A DNA stretch of 64,000 bases. Origin: UBA3006 sp036746695 (GTDB lineage: Bacteria > Actinomycetota > Acidimicrobiia > Acidimicrobiales > Ilumatobacteraceae). The position numbers and the translations under genes were made by a program. The stretch lies in contig DAIODP010000001.1 in the NCBI GenBank assembly GCA_036746695.1, forward strand, positions 620,001-684,000. Direction: 5' to 3'. This document shows, in pieces, positions 1 to 8,151 of this stretch; position 1 is the stretch's first letter; the number at the start of each line of letters is the position of its first letter. Below the pieces are notes generated by a model, which was not told the DNA's origin, searched no databases, and worked only from the letters and a program-made list of their open reading frames with translations.

Positions 1-1
1 C

Positions 2-484
2 GACTTGGTGTGTTTTGATACCGATGCACTTGGCGTGATGAATTACGCGGTGGACTTTTCCCGCACATTCCTGTGTGGAGAGACTCCCGCGACCGACACA
101 CAGCGAAACATATATCAAATTGCTGTAGAGCAACTTGAACACAACGCATCCAACATCAAGGCCGGTCGTAGCTTTGAAGAGTTTGCTCGGCTTGCATACG
201 ACGTCCCTACACGTCACCGCGACTACGGCTACTACGTGCTTGCACACGGTTTAGGAATGGCCGGCGAGCATCCAAGCATCCCCCGAGTTGAGGCCGACGG
301 CTCGTTCGACTTCCCTGGTGAAATCCACGAGAACATGGTGTTGTGCATCGAGAGCTATATCGGAGACCCAGAAACCCACCAAGGGGTAAAACTCGAAGAT
401 CAGTTTCTCGTTCATGCAAACTCTGTAGAACGCCTAACCACGTACCCAATGTGCTCGGCCCTCAATGGGGTGCTAACCGCCTGA
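2..484 (+). CDS. M24 family metallopeptidase, C-terminal part
   Basis: The frame is open from base 2, so the gene begins outside the window and only about 160 residues are present. They form the C-terminal catalytic half of an M24 (aminopeptidase P/creatinase-fold) enzyme. The metal ligands of the family appear in order: Asp in DTDALGV, Asp in VDFSRTF, His in HGLGMAGEHP, Glu in CIESYIGD and Glu in KLEDQFLV. Members cleave Xaa-Pro bonds, or C-N bonds of small molecules in the creatinase branch. The N-terminal half that separates these groups is missing, so no substrate is proposed. The gene ends with TGA 45 bases before a TetR gene on the same strand. Confidence 0.85.
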   Translation, partial: DLVCFDTDALGVMNYAVDFSRTFLCGETPATDTQRNIYQIAVEQLEHNASNIKAGRSFEEFARLAYDVPTRHRDYGYYVLAHGLGMAGEHPSIPRVEADGSFDFPGEIHENMVLCIESYIGDPETHQGVKLEDQFLVHANSVERLTTYPMCSALNGVLTA

Positions 485-529
485 TTTTCGGTTGTCGGAT
501 GTATCTGACTTGCTGACAGAATGTAGGTG

Positions 530-1195
530 ATGTCGAACGAGCCAACCAATATCGTCCGGATTGACGGAAAGGATCGTCGCCCTTGGTCGGTAGCTAGCCG
601 CGAAACCCTGCTTCAAGCCGCAATTGCCGAAATTGCCGAGCGTGGATACGAACATGCGCGACTTGTCGATATCGCTGCACGAGCCGACATGACTGTTGGT
701 GCGATTTACAACTGGTTTGATAACAAGTCAGTGTTGTTTAAGGCTGCGCTGCAATATGCGCTTGATCTACAACACCAGAAAAATACCGACTATCTCGCGA
801 CCGACAAGGTTCGCGCCGCTACGGGCTTTCAAGCCAGCCACTGGCTCATCATGATTGCCGCGCTCTCTCCACGGCAGGGCCACGATGCCGAACCAACCGA
901 AGCCCAACTTATTTTGTTGGAAGCCCTGCGCAGCGCATGGCGCGACGACGACTCAAAGGTTCAATTGCAGTCGCAAGTGTCTTTGCTGTTGCAACAATAC
1001 GAAGCGATTGTGGAGCAGGCCATGAACGATGGGCTAATTGACAAGAACCTCAATGCCCAACTTATCGCGCGCTTATTCATGGCATTTCCTGTAGGCCTTA
1101 CAACACTGACAATGGCAGGCGCACCAGACATCGAGCCGAAAGCGTTCATTGATGTGTTCCTTCGATTTAACGAAGCGCTCCAACCCAAGAAATAG
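530..1195 (+). CDS. TetR/AcrR family transcriptional regulator
   Basis: This is a 221-residue protein with an N-terminal TetR helix-turn-helix at about residues 20-68: a helix rich in Ala/Ile, then VDIAARADMTVGAIYNWF with the characteristic recognition helix and the NKSVLFKAAL continuation. The rest is an alpha-helical ligand-binding domain without a recognisable effector signature. I place the start at ATG 530; a GTG at 527 directly before it is equally possible. It follows the M24 peptidase on the same strand and faces the large lipoprotein gene tail to tail. Its target is unknown; the M24 gene or a gene upstream of the window are the simplest candidates (inference). Confidence 0.9.
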   Translation: MSNEPTNIVRIDGKDRRPWSVASRETLLQAAIAEIAERGYEHARLVDIAARADMTVGAIYNWFDNKSVLFKAALQYALDLQHQKNTDYLATDKVRAATGFQASHWLIMIAALSPRQGHDAEPTEAQLILLEALRSAWRDDDSKVQLQSQVSLLLQQYEAIVEQAMNDGLIDKNLNAQLIARLFMAFPVGLTTLTMAGAPDIEPKAFIDVFLRFNEALQPKK

Positions 1196-1212
1196 CTCAA
1201 GCGGGGCTGGTG

Positions 1213-1229
1213 CAATCGTTAACCGATTG
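1213..1229. terminator. Weak inverted repeat between convergent genes
   Basis: CAATCG and CGATTG form a perfect 6-bp stem around a 5-base loop between the TetR gene and the convergent lipoprotein gene, covering the latter's stop codon. There is no T-run on either strand, so a terminator role is only a suggestion. Confidence 0.25.
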
Positions 1230-4143
1230 GCGCGAACATGCGGATTGGTCGCACGTGGTACATCTGAGACTTGTACCAAAGGTTTGAACCGCCATCCGGG
1301 AAGTGCACTGGGTAAGCCTCTTGGGTGGGTCCAACAAATGCCCCAGAGCGACCAGCTGCAATCTCGCTCGACGACCAATAGGACGCACTCTCAAATCCGC
1401 CAATTGTTGTCTTTACAGCTTGTAGTGCTTCAAGCTCATCCTCGGAAGGAAGGAACCAATCACTGAGTCCTCCACCGCGATAAGCCCGCGCAGTTACTGC
1501 AGCTCCAGAGCTGCAGTACGAACCAATTGCCGTGCTGTTGCCCTGACCCGTGCCAATCGTCGTCCCTTGAGCCGATGTACCAACAGCACCGTTCGTGATG
1601 TTGCACCAGTTGACGGCTGGGTCAACACCACCACTCCAGGAAGTCGGCGCAGATTCGAAATACTTTCCAGTTGTATTGCCACCGGTTGACAGAGTCATGA
1701 AAATCTTGCCACCACCTGGGCCGGTATCACCGATTGCGTAGGTGACCGTGAGCGACACCGTGGAAGACGTTGCCGAGTCGTACGTACCATCGCTAGCAAT
1801 GGCAACTCGTAATGTGCATGTTCCTGCAGTCACCAGAGATACCACCCCACTAGATCCATTAATCGTGCACACTGACGCTGTAGTGCTTGAATATGTTTTG
1901 GTGCCAGTACCAGCAGATGCCGTGCTGGTGAGGGTTGGAGCCGTGGCGTAGCGGTTATACGACGCCGAATATGAGCCAGAATCAATTGCAATCGTGCGTG
2001 AAGAAAGTATCGAAAATGAAATTAGAGAGGACGTCGCTGAATCGTACGCACCGTCGCTAGCGATAGCGACGCGCAATGTACACGTACCGGCACTTACGAA
2101 GGCGACAACACCTGTAGATGAACCAATCGTGCACACTGGCGCCGTAGTGCTTGAGTATGTTTTGGTGCCCGAACCTACCGAGGCCGTGCTTGTGAGGGTT
2201 GGAGGTGTGTCGCTTACGCCATACGAGGAGTAATACGAAGCGGCGTCAATCGCAATTGTGCGCGACCTAGATGCGGTCGTAGTAGTAGTCGTGCTTGTAC
2301 TTGTGGTCGTGGTCGGTGGAGGTGGTGGAACAGTTGTAGTCGTCGTCGTTGTTGTGGTTGTTGTAGTGGAACTCGTGGTTGTCGTCGTTGAAGTGGTCGT
2401 GGTGGTCGTGGTTGTCGTGGTGGTCGTAGTTGAAGTAGTAGTTGTGCTGCGACGAGGTGCTTCGGTAGTTGTTGATGCAGGAACAGTTGTTGTAGTAGTT
2501 GGTGCTGCAACGGTTGTTGAAGGTAACGAACTAGCAAGCACTTCATTTCGTTGCACCACTTCGGCGCTCTCCGACACGAATTTCACATCAATTACATAGT
2601 TCGGGTTTGCCACATCGCGTTCTGCGGCGGGAGGCAGTTGGTCTTTCACCGTCACCACTTCTAGCTGCGCAGGCAAAACAGACTTGGTGGTATTTAAGTT
2701 GAATGCCTCAACAGAAGGGCGCATCGAGGTGCTTCCGTTAGCTGAAATCTCGGTTACTTGCACTTCGTCGCTGCTACTACGAGTAGTGACCACAATTGCT
2801 GCCCCGCTTGTGCCTTGGGCAACTTGCACGAGGGCCTGTGGCGTAGCTTCCGAAGCCGTGACCGATGCCGACTGGCCCTGCTCGTTTGAAACCGTTGCAG
2901 TTATCTGGCCTTGCGAAATTGAAACATTAGATGCGCCACCCGATGCAGACACCACAACATCGGCCGACGCAACCGTAACGGTGGTTTCGCTACCAGTGGT
3001 GGCAATGGTCTGATCGGCAACCGTGACCACAACTGGCTCGGTGCCGGCGTTTGTTACCTGACTAATCGACAATGGCTGAACGATAAAGGCCGAGCCGACC
3101 GAATCGAGATTGACCGTGAAATTCTGATTGTCATTGAGCATGACCACGAAGTCCCGAACATTATTGGTGGATTGTGGCGAGATGTTCGCACCGTTGATCA
3201 CCGGGCGAACTTGCACGACTCCATCTCTGGATGCACTCGCCTGGTCGTAATCAACCCCATCAGATGTCACTGACCATTGGTTGTCGGCTGCACGAATAAC
3301 AATGAACGAGTTCAGCGCCTTACCGCCAGATGTACAAAACGGGCACTTCGAGGCGTCCCGAGTTGTGTTCGAACCCAGGTCTAAGTCGCCGGATTTTCCC
3401 GTCCATGGTTTCGTATCTGTGGCTGGGTCTGGTGCCGAGAACGAAAAAGACCATTCATCAGCTGCAAGATCCATACGAACGTAACGATTTTTGCCAGGCC
3501 AATTGGAGTCGTAGACCCTGACAATTGCCACATCATCACTTTCAAATTCGACTGCATACGGCAGCACTGCATGGCCGCCGCGCGGCGAGTACACACCCAG
3601 AACATATGGTGTGGCTCCCGTCTTAAAAGTCTCACCAAGCGAGTTGACAATTTCCCGAAGCGAACGCTTTGCCCACTCGTCACGCTCTTCTTGCACTTCC
3701 GGAAAAAACTGTGTGGCAAATCGCCGGATGATGCCAGCAGCAACTACCTCATCGTTCCTCAATTCAAAGGTTGGCGGTGATGCTTGCATGACAAAGCGGT
3801 CGGCTGCCTCAACTACAAGGCCTTCGCAATGACCCGATACCCGGGCCTGATTTACCATGCGCGCCCACGCTGCTGCTTCAGCAGTTGCCACACATGGAGT
3901 GCTCACGCCATCTACACAAGCCTCCGCTCCAAACATCGCGAACAGATCAGCGTCGCCAAACCCAATTGGTGTTGCCGACGCTGGGAAATTGGGGAAAGAG
4001 AATCCATCTGGCGTCGGGCGCAATTCTGTTGCTATCGGAACGGTGAGTTGCGGTGCCGACTGCCCACCACCGCCAGAACATGCAGAAATCGCGAGCACAA
4101 TTGTGCTCGCGATTCCCATCAATATCAGTCGGTTTTTTGGCAT
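1219..4143 (-). CDS. Large surface lipoprotein: papain-like domain, Thr-rich stalk, Ig-like repeats, Lcl/DUF1566-type C-terminus
   Basis: A 974-residue exported lipoprotein: a hydrophobic signal ends in the lipobox LAISAC (Cys22). Residues about 85-220 carry a Cys-His-Asp/Asn arrangement (Cys106 in GHCEGL, His191 in GGHAVLPY, Asp212/Asn214 in VYDSNWP) that looks like a papain/C39-like fold. A beta-rich region follows, then an extreme Thr/Ser/Pro stalk (DNA 2271-2490), two tandem Ig-like repeats of about 88 residues starting with SRTIAID, and a C-terminal domain with GDTGPGGGKIF, SDWFLPSEDELEAL, YWSSSE and VRPIR, typical of Lcl/DUF1566 proteins. I chose ATG 4143; a GTG at 4155 overlapping the upstream stop would add four residues. 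It is probably cotranscribed with the upstream lipoprotein. Adhesion or extracellular processing are reasonable guesses, not shown. Confidence 0.8.
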   Translation of the reverse strand: MPKNRLILMGIASTIVLAISACSGGGGQSAPQLTVPIATELRPTPDGFSFPNFPASATPIGFGDADLFAMFGAEACVDGVSTPCVATAEAAAWARMVNQARVSGHCEGLVVEAADRFVMQASPPTFELRNDEVVAAGIIRRFATQFFPEVQEERDEWAKRSLREIVNSLGETFKTGATPYVLGVYSPRGGHAVLPYAVEFESDDVAIVRVYDSNWPGKNRYVRMDLAADEWSFSFSAPDPATDTKPWTGKSGDLDLGSNTTRDASKCPFCTSGGKALNSFIVIRAADNQWSVTSDGVDYDQASASRDGVVQVRPVINGANISPQSTNNVRDFVVMLNDNQNFTVNLDSVGSAFIVQPLSISQVTNAGTEPVVVTVADQTIATTGSETTVTVASADVVVSASGGASNVSISQGQITATVSNEQGQSASVTASEATPQALVQVAQGTSGAAIVVTTRSSSDEVQVTEISANGSTSMRPSVEAFNLNTTKSVLPAQLEVVTVKDQLPPAAERDVANPNYVIDVKFVSESAEVVQRNEVLASSLPSTTVAAPTTTTTVPASTTTEAPRRSTTTTSTTTTTTTTTTTTTSTTTTTSSTTTTTTTTTTTTVPPPPPTTTTSTSTTTTTTASRSRTIAIDAASYYSSYGVSDTPPTLTSTASVGSGTKTYSSTTAPVCTIGSSTGVVAFVSAGTCTLRVAIASDGAYDSATSSLISFSILSSRTIAIDSGSYSASYNRYATAPTLTSTASAGTGTKTYSSTTASVCTINGSSGVVSLVTAGTCTLRVAIASDGTYDSATSSTVSLTVTYAIGDTGPGGGKIFMTLSTGGNTTGKYFESAPTSWSGGVDPAVNWCNITNGAVGTSAQGTTIGTGQGNSTAIGSYCSSGAAVTARAYRGGGLSDWFLPSEDELEALQAVKTTIGGFESASYWSSSEIAAGRSGAFVGPTQEAYPVHFPDGGSNLWYKSQMYHVRPIRMFAPIG
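1735..2269 (-). repeat. Two tandem ~266-bp repeats encoding Ig-like modules
   Basis: Both units encode SRTIAID...PTLTSTAS, then KTYSSTTA.VCTI, GVV, AGTCTLRVAIASDG and YDSATSS. They are clearly homologous at the DNA level but differ at many third positions, so this is an old domain duplication rather than a recent expansion. Confidence 0.8.
2271..2490 (-). repeat. Low-complexity Thr/Ser/Pro codon tract (protein stalk)
   Basis: Almost every codon is ACN, with some TCN and a short run of CCN, encoding a mucin-like Thr-rich linker about 70 residues long. Mixed synonymous codons show that the amino-acid composition is selected, not a simple DNA microsatellite. On the plus strand it gives a spurious Val-rich open frame. 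Confidence 0.85.
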
Positions 4144-4154
4144 AACTCTGCCCA

Positions 4155-7106
4155 CTATTCGGGTAGTCGAACCTTTTGTCGACGGATGAGCCCAATTGCA
4201 ATTGCAAGTGCCAACACGGTAAGCACGACAATCAGGTTGGTTGGAATCCCGCCGTTGCTTGGGGCGCTCTTCGTCACCGATTTGGCGCCTTCAACAAATT
4301 TTGTTGGAAATGTAAGGGGTGAAATAACAAGTGTTTCTGTTGACAGCACAACCGGCTGGCCTCCATCGGTTGGCGTAACAGTTACAACTATGTTTTTAGC
4401 AGAATACTGAACAGGAATGGTTGCCTTCCGAGCAGACGACTGAATCTCTATCGCGTCGCCACCAATTTGAATGGTGACAACACCCTCGTCCACACCGGCA
4501 GCCTCACGAAGCTTGGACAAGCATTCACTACTGCACACCACTTCAGTAACACCCGCAGGAATGACTGGGAGTGGATCGGAATCCTTTCTGGATGTATTGA
4601 CCAGCTGTTCAATCGGAAGCGCAACCGTTTGTAGTGGCGGTTCCAAATTGGCTGGTGCCTGATCCAGTTTTTCAACCTGCACAGCAAGCTCGTCTGGTAA
4701 ATCAGATGATGGCACAACTTCATCGACAATTTCGTTGGTTCCCTCGTTCTTAATAGTGTCCACGCTTGCGGCCTGTATGCGGAACATTAGGTCGTACCTG
4801 CTCAAGGCAAATTCGTTTGCCTCGGCGGGATAATAGATATCGAATGTGGTAGCTCGGAGCGTGTAATAACCCTCAGGCAAGAACAGTCTGAGGCGAGAGC
4901 TTAATTCCCCGTAGCCAAAGTTCTCTCCTCCGTCATCGTCTTGCGTCACGATATTTCCATTGGCATCATAAAGAACTAACAATGGATCTACGAACGGCTC
5001 TTCAAATGTCACCTCATCGAAAACATTTGTTATGCCATTCGCCTCGAAATGACGGCCACCCGAGGGAATATTGAGCTGGTAGAAAGCATCGGCGGATATT
5101 TCGCCGCTGATTGTTTCTTCCCACACAATATCTGCGTCTTCCTCCTCTATGAAATTAGTTCGAACTACGCCTACTCCAAACAGGGGAACACTTCCATCCC
5201 ACATAATTCGTGTTTCTGTGCTTGCAGTAATCACTACGTCATATGTTTCGCCCAACGGTGAATCACCGGAAAAATCTTCAACAATTAGCCACACACCACA
5301 GAGCCCCTCATTGAGTACCCGATAAGGCCCCATGTCGACGAAAGCAGCTACTTCTTGACCATCTTTAAGCAACACCGCCCCGCCCGTTTGCTCCCCACAC
5401 TCGACGTAGAGCTGCATGAAAAAATCGTTTGAGGAATAATCCTCGGGAATCGTAAACGAAACCAAATTCTCCCCGATTTGAGGATTTATTGTTCCTGAAA
5501 AGAATGGTGAGTCTTCCCCTTCACCTTCATCTGGGAACTCCGTTTCAGGTGACTCCTCAACAATTGGAACCATGAATTCGTAGGTTGCATTCCCATCTGC
5601 TGCAATATCTTCGAGAAGCGCGAGTTCGTATGATCGTCCATGATAAATGAAGATTCTGGGTTCGTAAACGTTGTTCGAGAGGTCGTAGACCGTCGACTCA
5701 TCACCGTAAGAGATTCTGGAAACATCATTGCCGGCAATCCCATCGCTTGTGAGATACGCAAGCACCGTGTACAGCGGTTGTGAACAAGAGAAACTCAGCG
5801 AACCATTGCCTACCGTCGCACTACACAACACCTCGTCTTCTGTGATCTCTAGTTCTTCATTGGTGTTTTGTTCCGGTACGAAACTGCCCGAATATGACGT
5901 CTCAGTGTCGCCAAAACTTGTCACTTGAAATGTTCCAGAGCCATTAAAAACTTCATTGTCGTTGACATTTGCTGCAAGTTCACCCTGAGCAATCAACGTT
6001 TCGCCCACATAGATCGCGAAGCCAACACCAAGAACTGGAAAATGATAATTCATCCCAAAACTGCCGGTGCCGTTAGGGGTATAACGAGAAGGGGAATACC
6101 TTCTCCCCGACTCAGCTACGTACGACAAATCCCAATGTGTCGCTGCATCGCAAGTTTCGGCACGTACGAGCCAACCTTCAGCACTTGGTGTAAGTGCCAC
6201 TTGAACCGGGCACTCAACGTCGGTAACCACCAAAGGTGGGTCTGTTGGGTAATCAACAAAACCATCTACTACCAACTCCGAATCCACTAGCACTTCAAAG
6301 CCGAAGCCAACCCCGACATTTGCATTTGCAACGGTCGCTCGACTGCCACTATCAACTAAGACATCAATGATCCCTGTAGTTTCGGGAGTTGTTTCTGGCG
6401 ATTGGAAGGTAAAGCGAACTACGGTCGCCTCAGCACAAGGTTCTACATAGGCGGTGCCGTTGTTGAGATCGAAACCAGCCGTGACATTGCACTCCACCGT
6501 TTCGCTTTCATTGAGCGTTGTATCACTTGCCTCTTCGTTATCAAGCTCACTGCACAATGGCGCGTCCTTAACGGCAGCCAACTCTTCTTCCAGCTGTTGC
6601 AGCGGTATGTCTCCCAGGAGGGGAACCGACGTATCTGTTGACACATCGGTCGAGTCTGTTGACACATCGGTCGATTCTGTCGACGAAGCCACAGTTGACG
6701 AGGTTGACGAGGTTGAAGAAGTTGACGAAGCCACAGTTGTCGAGGTGGAGGAAGTTGAAGCACTTGTCGATGTCGTCGTTGCCGGCTGAGTAGTGGTGGT
6801 CGTTGAGCCGCCGGATGCAGTTTGCATCCACCACAACTGTGGTCCTATAAATGCAAGAGTTGCTCTTCCACCGTTGTTAGAAGGTGAGGCCTCTTCAAGA
6901 GTGGGTGTGGTTGCCTCGTCAAGCGCACGCTGGGCATCCGCAATGGCTGCGTCTTTGTCCTCTTGGGTGTCGAAACACAAGGTTGAGTTGAGCCGACCAT
7001 TGCGATTACTGGACGAGTCGGACCCGCCGCAGGCCGCCAGGACTAGCGCAGTAACGCATATGGCTGATATTGCTCGGACAAAAACATGACCTCGGGTGCG
7101 CAACAT
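4155..7106 (-). CDS. Large surface lipoprotein with PPC-like region and C-terminal membrane anchor
   Basis: A 983-residue protein starting at ATG 7106, preceded by CGGAGGT, a good ribosome-binding site; a TTG at 7124 is possible but lacks one. The signal ends in the lipobox LVLAAC. A Ser/Thr-rich stalk (DNA about 6610-6790, including 21-bp imperfect repeats for STDVSTD) leads to a long beta-rich ectodomain. Within it, the stretch around FVDPLLVLYDANGNIVTQDDDG and LPEGYYTLRATTF resembles a bacterial pre-peptidase C-terminal (PPC) domain. The C-terminus has a hydrophobic helix (NLIVVLTVLALAIAIGLI) followed by RRQK, so the protein seems tethered at both ends. No enzymatic motif was recognised. 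Its stop overlaps the alternative GTG start of the next lipoprotein gene, which suggests one transcript. Confidence 0.8.
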   Translation of the reverse strand: MLRTRGHVFVRAISAICVTALVLAACGGSDSSSNRNGRLNSTLCFDTQEDKDAAIADAQRALDEATTPTLEEASPSNNGGRATLAFIGPQLWWMQTASGGSTTTTTQPATTTSTSASTSSTSTTVASSTSSTSSTSSTVASSTESTDVSTDSTDVSTDTSVPLLGDIPLQQLEEELAAVKDAPLCSELDNEEASDTTLNESETVECNVTAGFDLNNGTAYVEPCAEATVVRFTFQSPETTPETTGIIDVLVDSGSRATVANANVGVGFGFEVLVDSELVVDGFVDYPTDPPLVVTDVECPVQVALTPSAEGWLVRAETCDAATHWDLSYVAESGRRYSPSRYTPNGTGSFGMNYHFPVLGVGFAIYVGETLIAQGELAANVNDNEVFNGSGTFQVTSFGDTETSYSGSFVPEQNTNEELEITEDEVLCSATVGNGSLSFSCSQPLYTVLAYLTSDGIAGNDVSRISYGDESTVYDLSNNVYEPRIFIYHGRSYELALLEDIAADGNATYEFMVPIVEESPETEFPDEGEGEDSPFFSGTINPQIGENLVSFTIPEDYSSNDFFMQLYVECGEQTGGAVLLKDGQEVAAFVDMGPYRVLNEGLCGVWLIVEDFSGDSPLGETYDVVITASTETRIMWDGSVPLFGVGVVRTNFIEEEDADIVWEETISGEISADAFYQLNIPSGGRHFEANGITNVFDEVTFEEPFVDPLLVLYDANGNIVTQDDDGGENFGYGELSSRLRLFLPEGYYTLRATTFDIYYPAEANEFALSRYDLMFRIQAASVDTIKNEGTNEIVDEVVPSSDLPDELAVQVEKLDQAPANLEPPLQTVALPIEQLVNTSRKDSDPLPVIPAGVTEVVCSSECLSKLREAAGVDEGVVTIQIGGDAIEIQSSARKATIPVQYSAKNIVVTVTPTDGGQPVVLSTETLVISPLTFPTKFVEGAKSVTKSAPSNGGIPTNLIVVLTVLALAIAIGLIRRQKVRLPE

Positions 7107-7120
7107 AAATACCTCCGAAA

Positions 7121-7147
7121 TCAAACATAATCCAGATTATGTCTTGA
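7121..7147. promoter_or_regulatory. Near-perfect palindrome upstream of the lipoprotein operon
   Basis: CATAATC-CA-GATTATG is a perfect 7-2-7 inverted repeat (7126-7141), extended outwards by TCAA/TTGA with one bulged base. It lies between the azlD stop and the ATG of the large lipoprotein gene. It could be an operator over that gene's promoter or, less likely because it is AT-rich, a weak terminator of azlD. Confidence 0.4.
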
Positions 7148-7156
7148 TGCAACCTC

Positions 7157-7465
7157 TTACATCAGCCCCCTGAGAATGGCGGTCGTCGCGGCGCCCAAGA
7201 TAACGACAACGATCAGTGGCATTTTGCGCCACGCGGCAATCATTGCCACGCCCAAGCCAATGGCGCGCTCATCGAGGGCAAGCGATTGGCCGGTGGTGAA
7301 GGTGGAGTTGAAAACCAACGCCGCAAGCAGCGCAGCCGGAATGAGGAGCAGGCAGCGGGACAGCGCCTGTGGAAGTTTGCGCGAACCAACGATGACGAAA
7401 CCAAACATTTTGAACGCGTAGGCACCAACCGAAAGCCAGATGACGAGGGCCCACGACATGTTCAT
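7157..7465 (-). CDS. azlD: AzlD-type small membrane subunit of a branched-chain amino acid exporter
   Basis: A 102-residue, almost entirely hydrophobic protein with four predicted membrane segments and the family pattern of AzlD (PF05437): WxxWLSVGAYAFK near the start and GSRKLPQ after the first helix. AzlD works with AzlC as a two-component exporter of branched-chain amino acids or analogues (established for Bacillus AzlCD and Corynebacterium BrnFE). Its start overlaps the end of azlC by four bases, so the pair is translationally coupled. Length is normal for the family. Confidence 0.9.
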   Translation of the reverse strand: MNMSWALVIWLSVGAYAFKMFGFVIVGSRKLPQALSRCLLLIPAALLAALVFNSTFTTGQSLALDERAIGLGVAMIAAWRKMPLIVVVILGAATTAILRGLM

Positions 7466-8145
7466 GCTGAAGCCGCTTCATGGCGGGGACGCAAGCCAAC
7501 GAATATTGCGACGCCTGACGCCAAGATTGGCAGGCCGATTGGAACAAAGGGCGCGAGCAAAACGCTGATCACTGCCCCGCCTGCCGCTGCAATTTTGCCA
7601 TTGGTGGTGGTGAGCTGTGGAAAGAGCATGGCTACGTATGCAGCGCTAAAGCCAACGTCGAGACCATATGTATGCGGGTCGATCGCGCTGCCAAGCAATG
7701 CGCCAAACAAGGTGCCTAAGTTCCACAAACTGAACAAGGCAATAGCGGTGGTCCAGAAAGCAATCTTTTGCAGTCGTGGGTTTGTTTGCGCCGTCATCAT
7801 GGCTGTTGTCTCGTCGATCACAAAGTGGGCAGCAAGTAAACGCTTTGCTAGTGAGCCCTTGAAATGTGGTGACAATGCAAGCCCATACACGCCGTTGCGG
7901 CCGGCAAGCAACAGTGCGCCGCCAAGCGCGCCACCGACTGTGCCGCCGGATGCAATGACCGACATTGCAGACATTTGTGATGCACCCGTGAACGTAAAGA
8001 AACTGAGTGCACATGCTTGCCAAACATTGGCGCCTGCGCCAACAGCAAGCACGCCGAAGGCTAAGGCGAAAACGCCCACTGCCCCGCTAAGTGCAAGTGC
8101 GGAAGTAACAACTGGGCGAACATCGGGTTCAAGACGAAACTTCAT
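7462..8145 (-). CDS. azlC: AzlC-type branched-chain amino acid exporter, large subunit
   Basis: A 227-residue membrane protein with about seven to eight hydrophobic segments and AzlC signatures: FTGASQMSAM after the first helices, a Gly/Ala-rich GGTVGGALGGALLLAGRNGVYGLALSP region and HFVIDETTAMM. The family exports branched-chain amino acids together with AzlD, encoded immediately downstream. The gene starts six bases after the meaB stop in the same direction, so meaB-azlC-azlD is likely one unit. A link between MeaB (methylmalonyl-CoA metabolism, fed by Val/Ile breakdown) and branched-chain amino acid export is suggestive but inferred from position only. Confidence 0.9.
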   Translation of the reverse strand: MKFRLEPDVRPVVTSALALSGAVGVFALAFGVLAVGAGANVWQACALSFFTFTGASQMSAMSVIASGGTVGGALGGALLLAGRNGVYGLALSPHFKGSLAKRLLAAHFVIDETTAMMTAQTNPRLQKIAFWTTAIALFSLWNLGTLFGALLGSAIDPHTYGLDVGFSAAYVAMLFPQLTTTNGKIAAAGGAVISVLLAPFVPIGLPILASGVAIFVGLRPRHEAASA

Positions 8146-8151
8146 TGAAAC

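Noticed and set aside
2258..2599. Plus-strand open frame encoding an almost pure Val-rich protein
   Set aside because: It is the antisense reading of the Thr-codon stalk (ACN reversed gives GTN/NGT); no ribosome-binding site and no plausible protein composition.
3784..4410. Plus-strand open frame across the junction of the two lipoprotein genes
   Set aside because: Antisense to both; composition rich in Cys, Arg and His without pattern.
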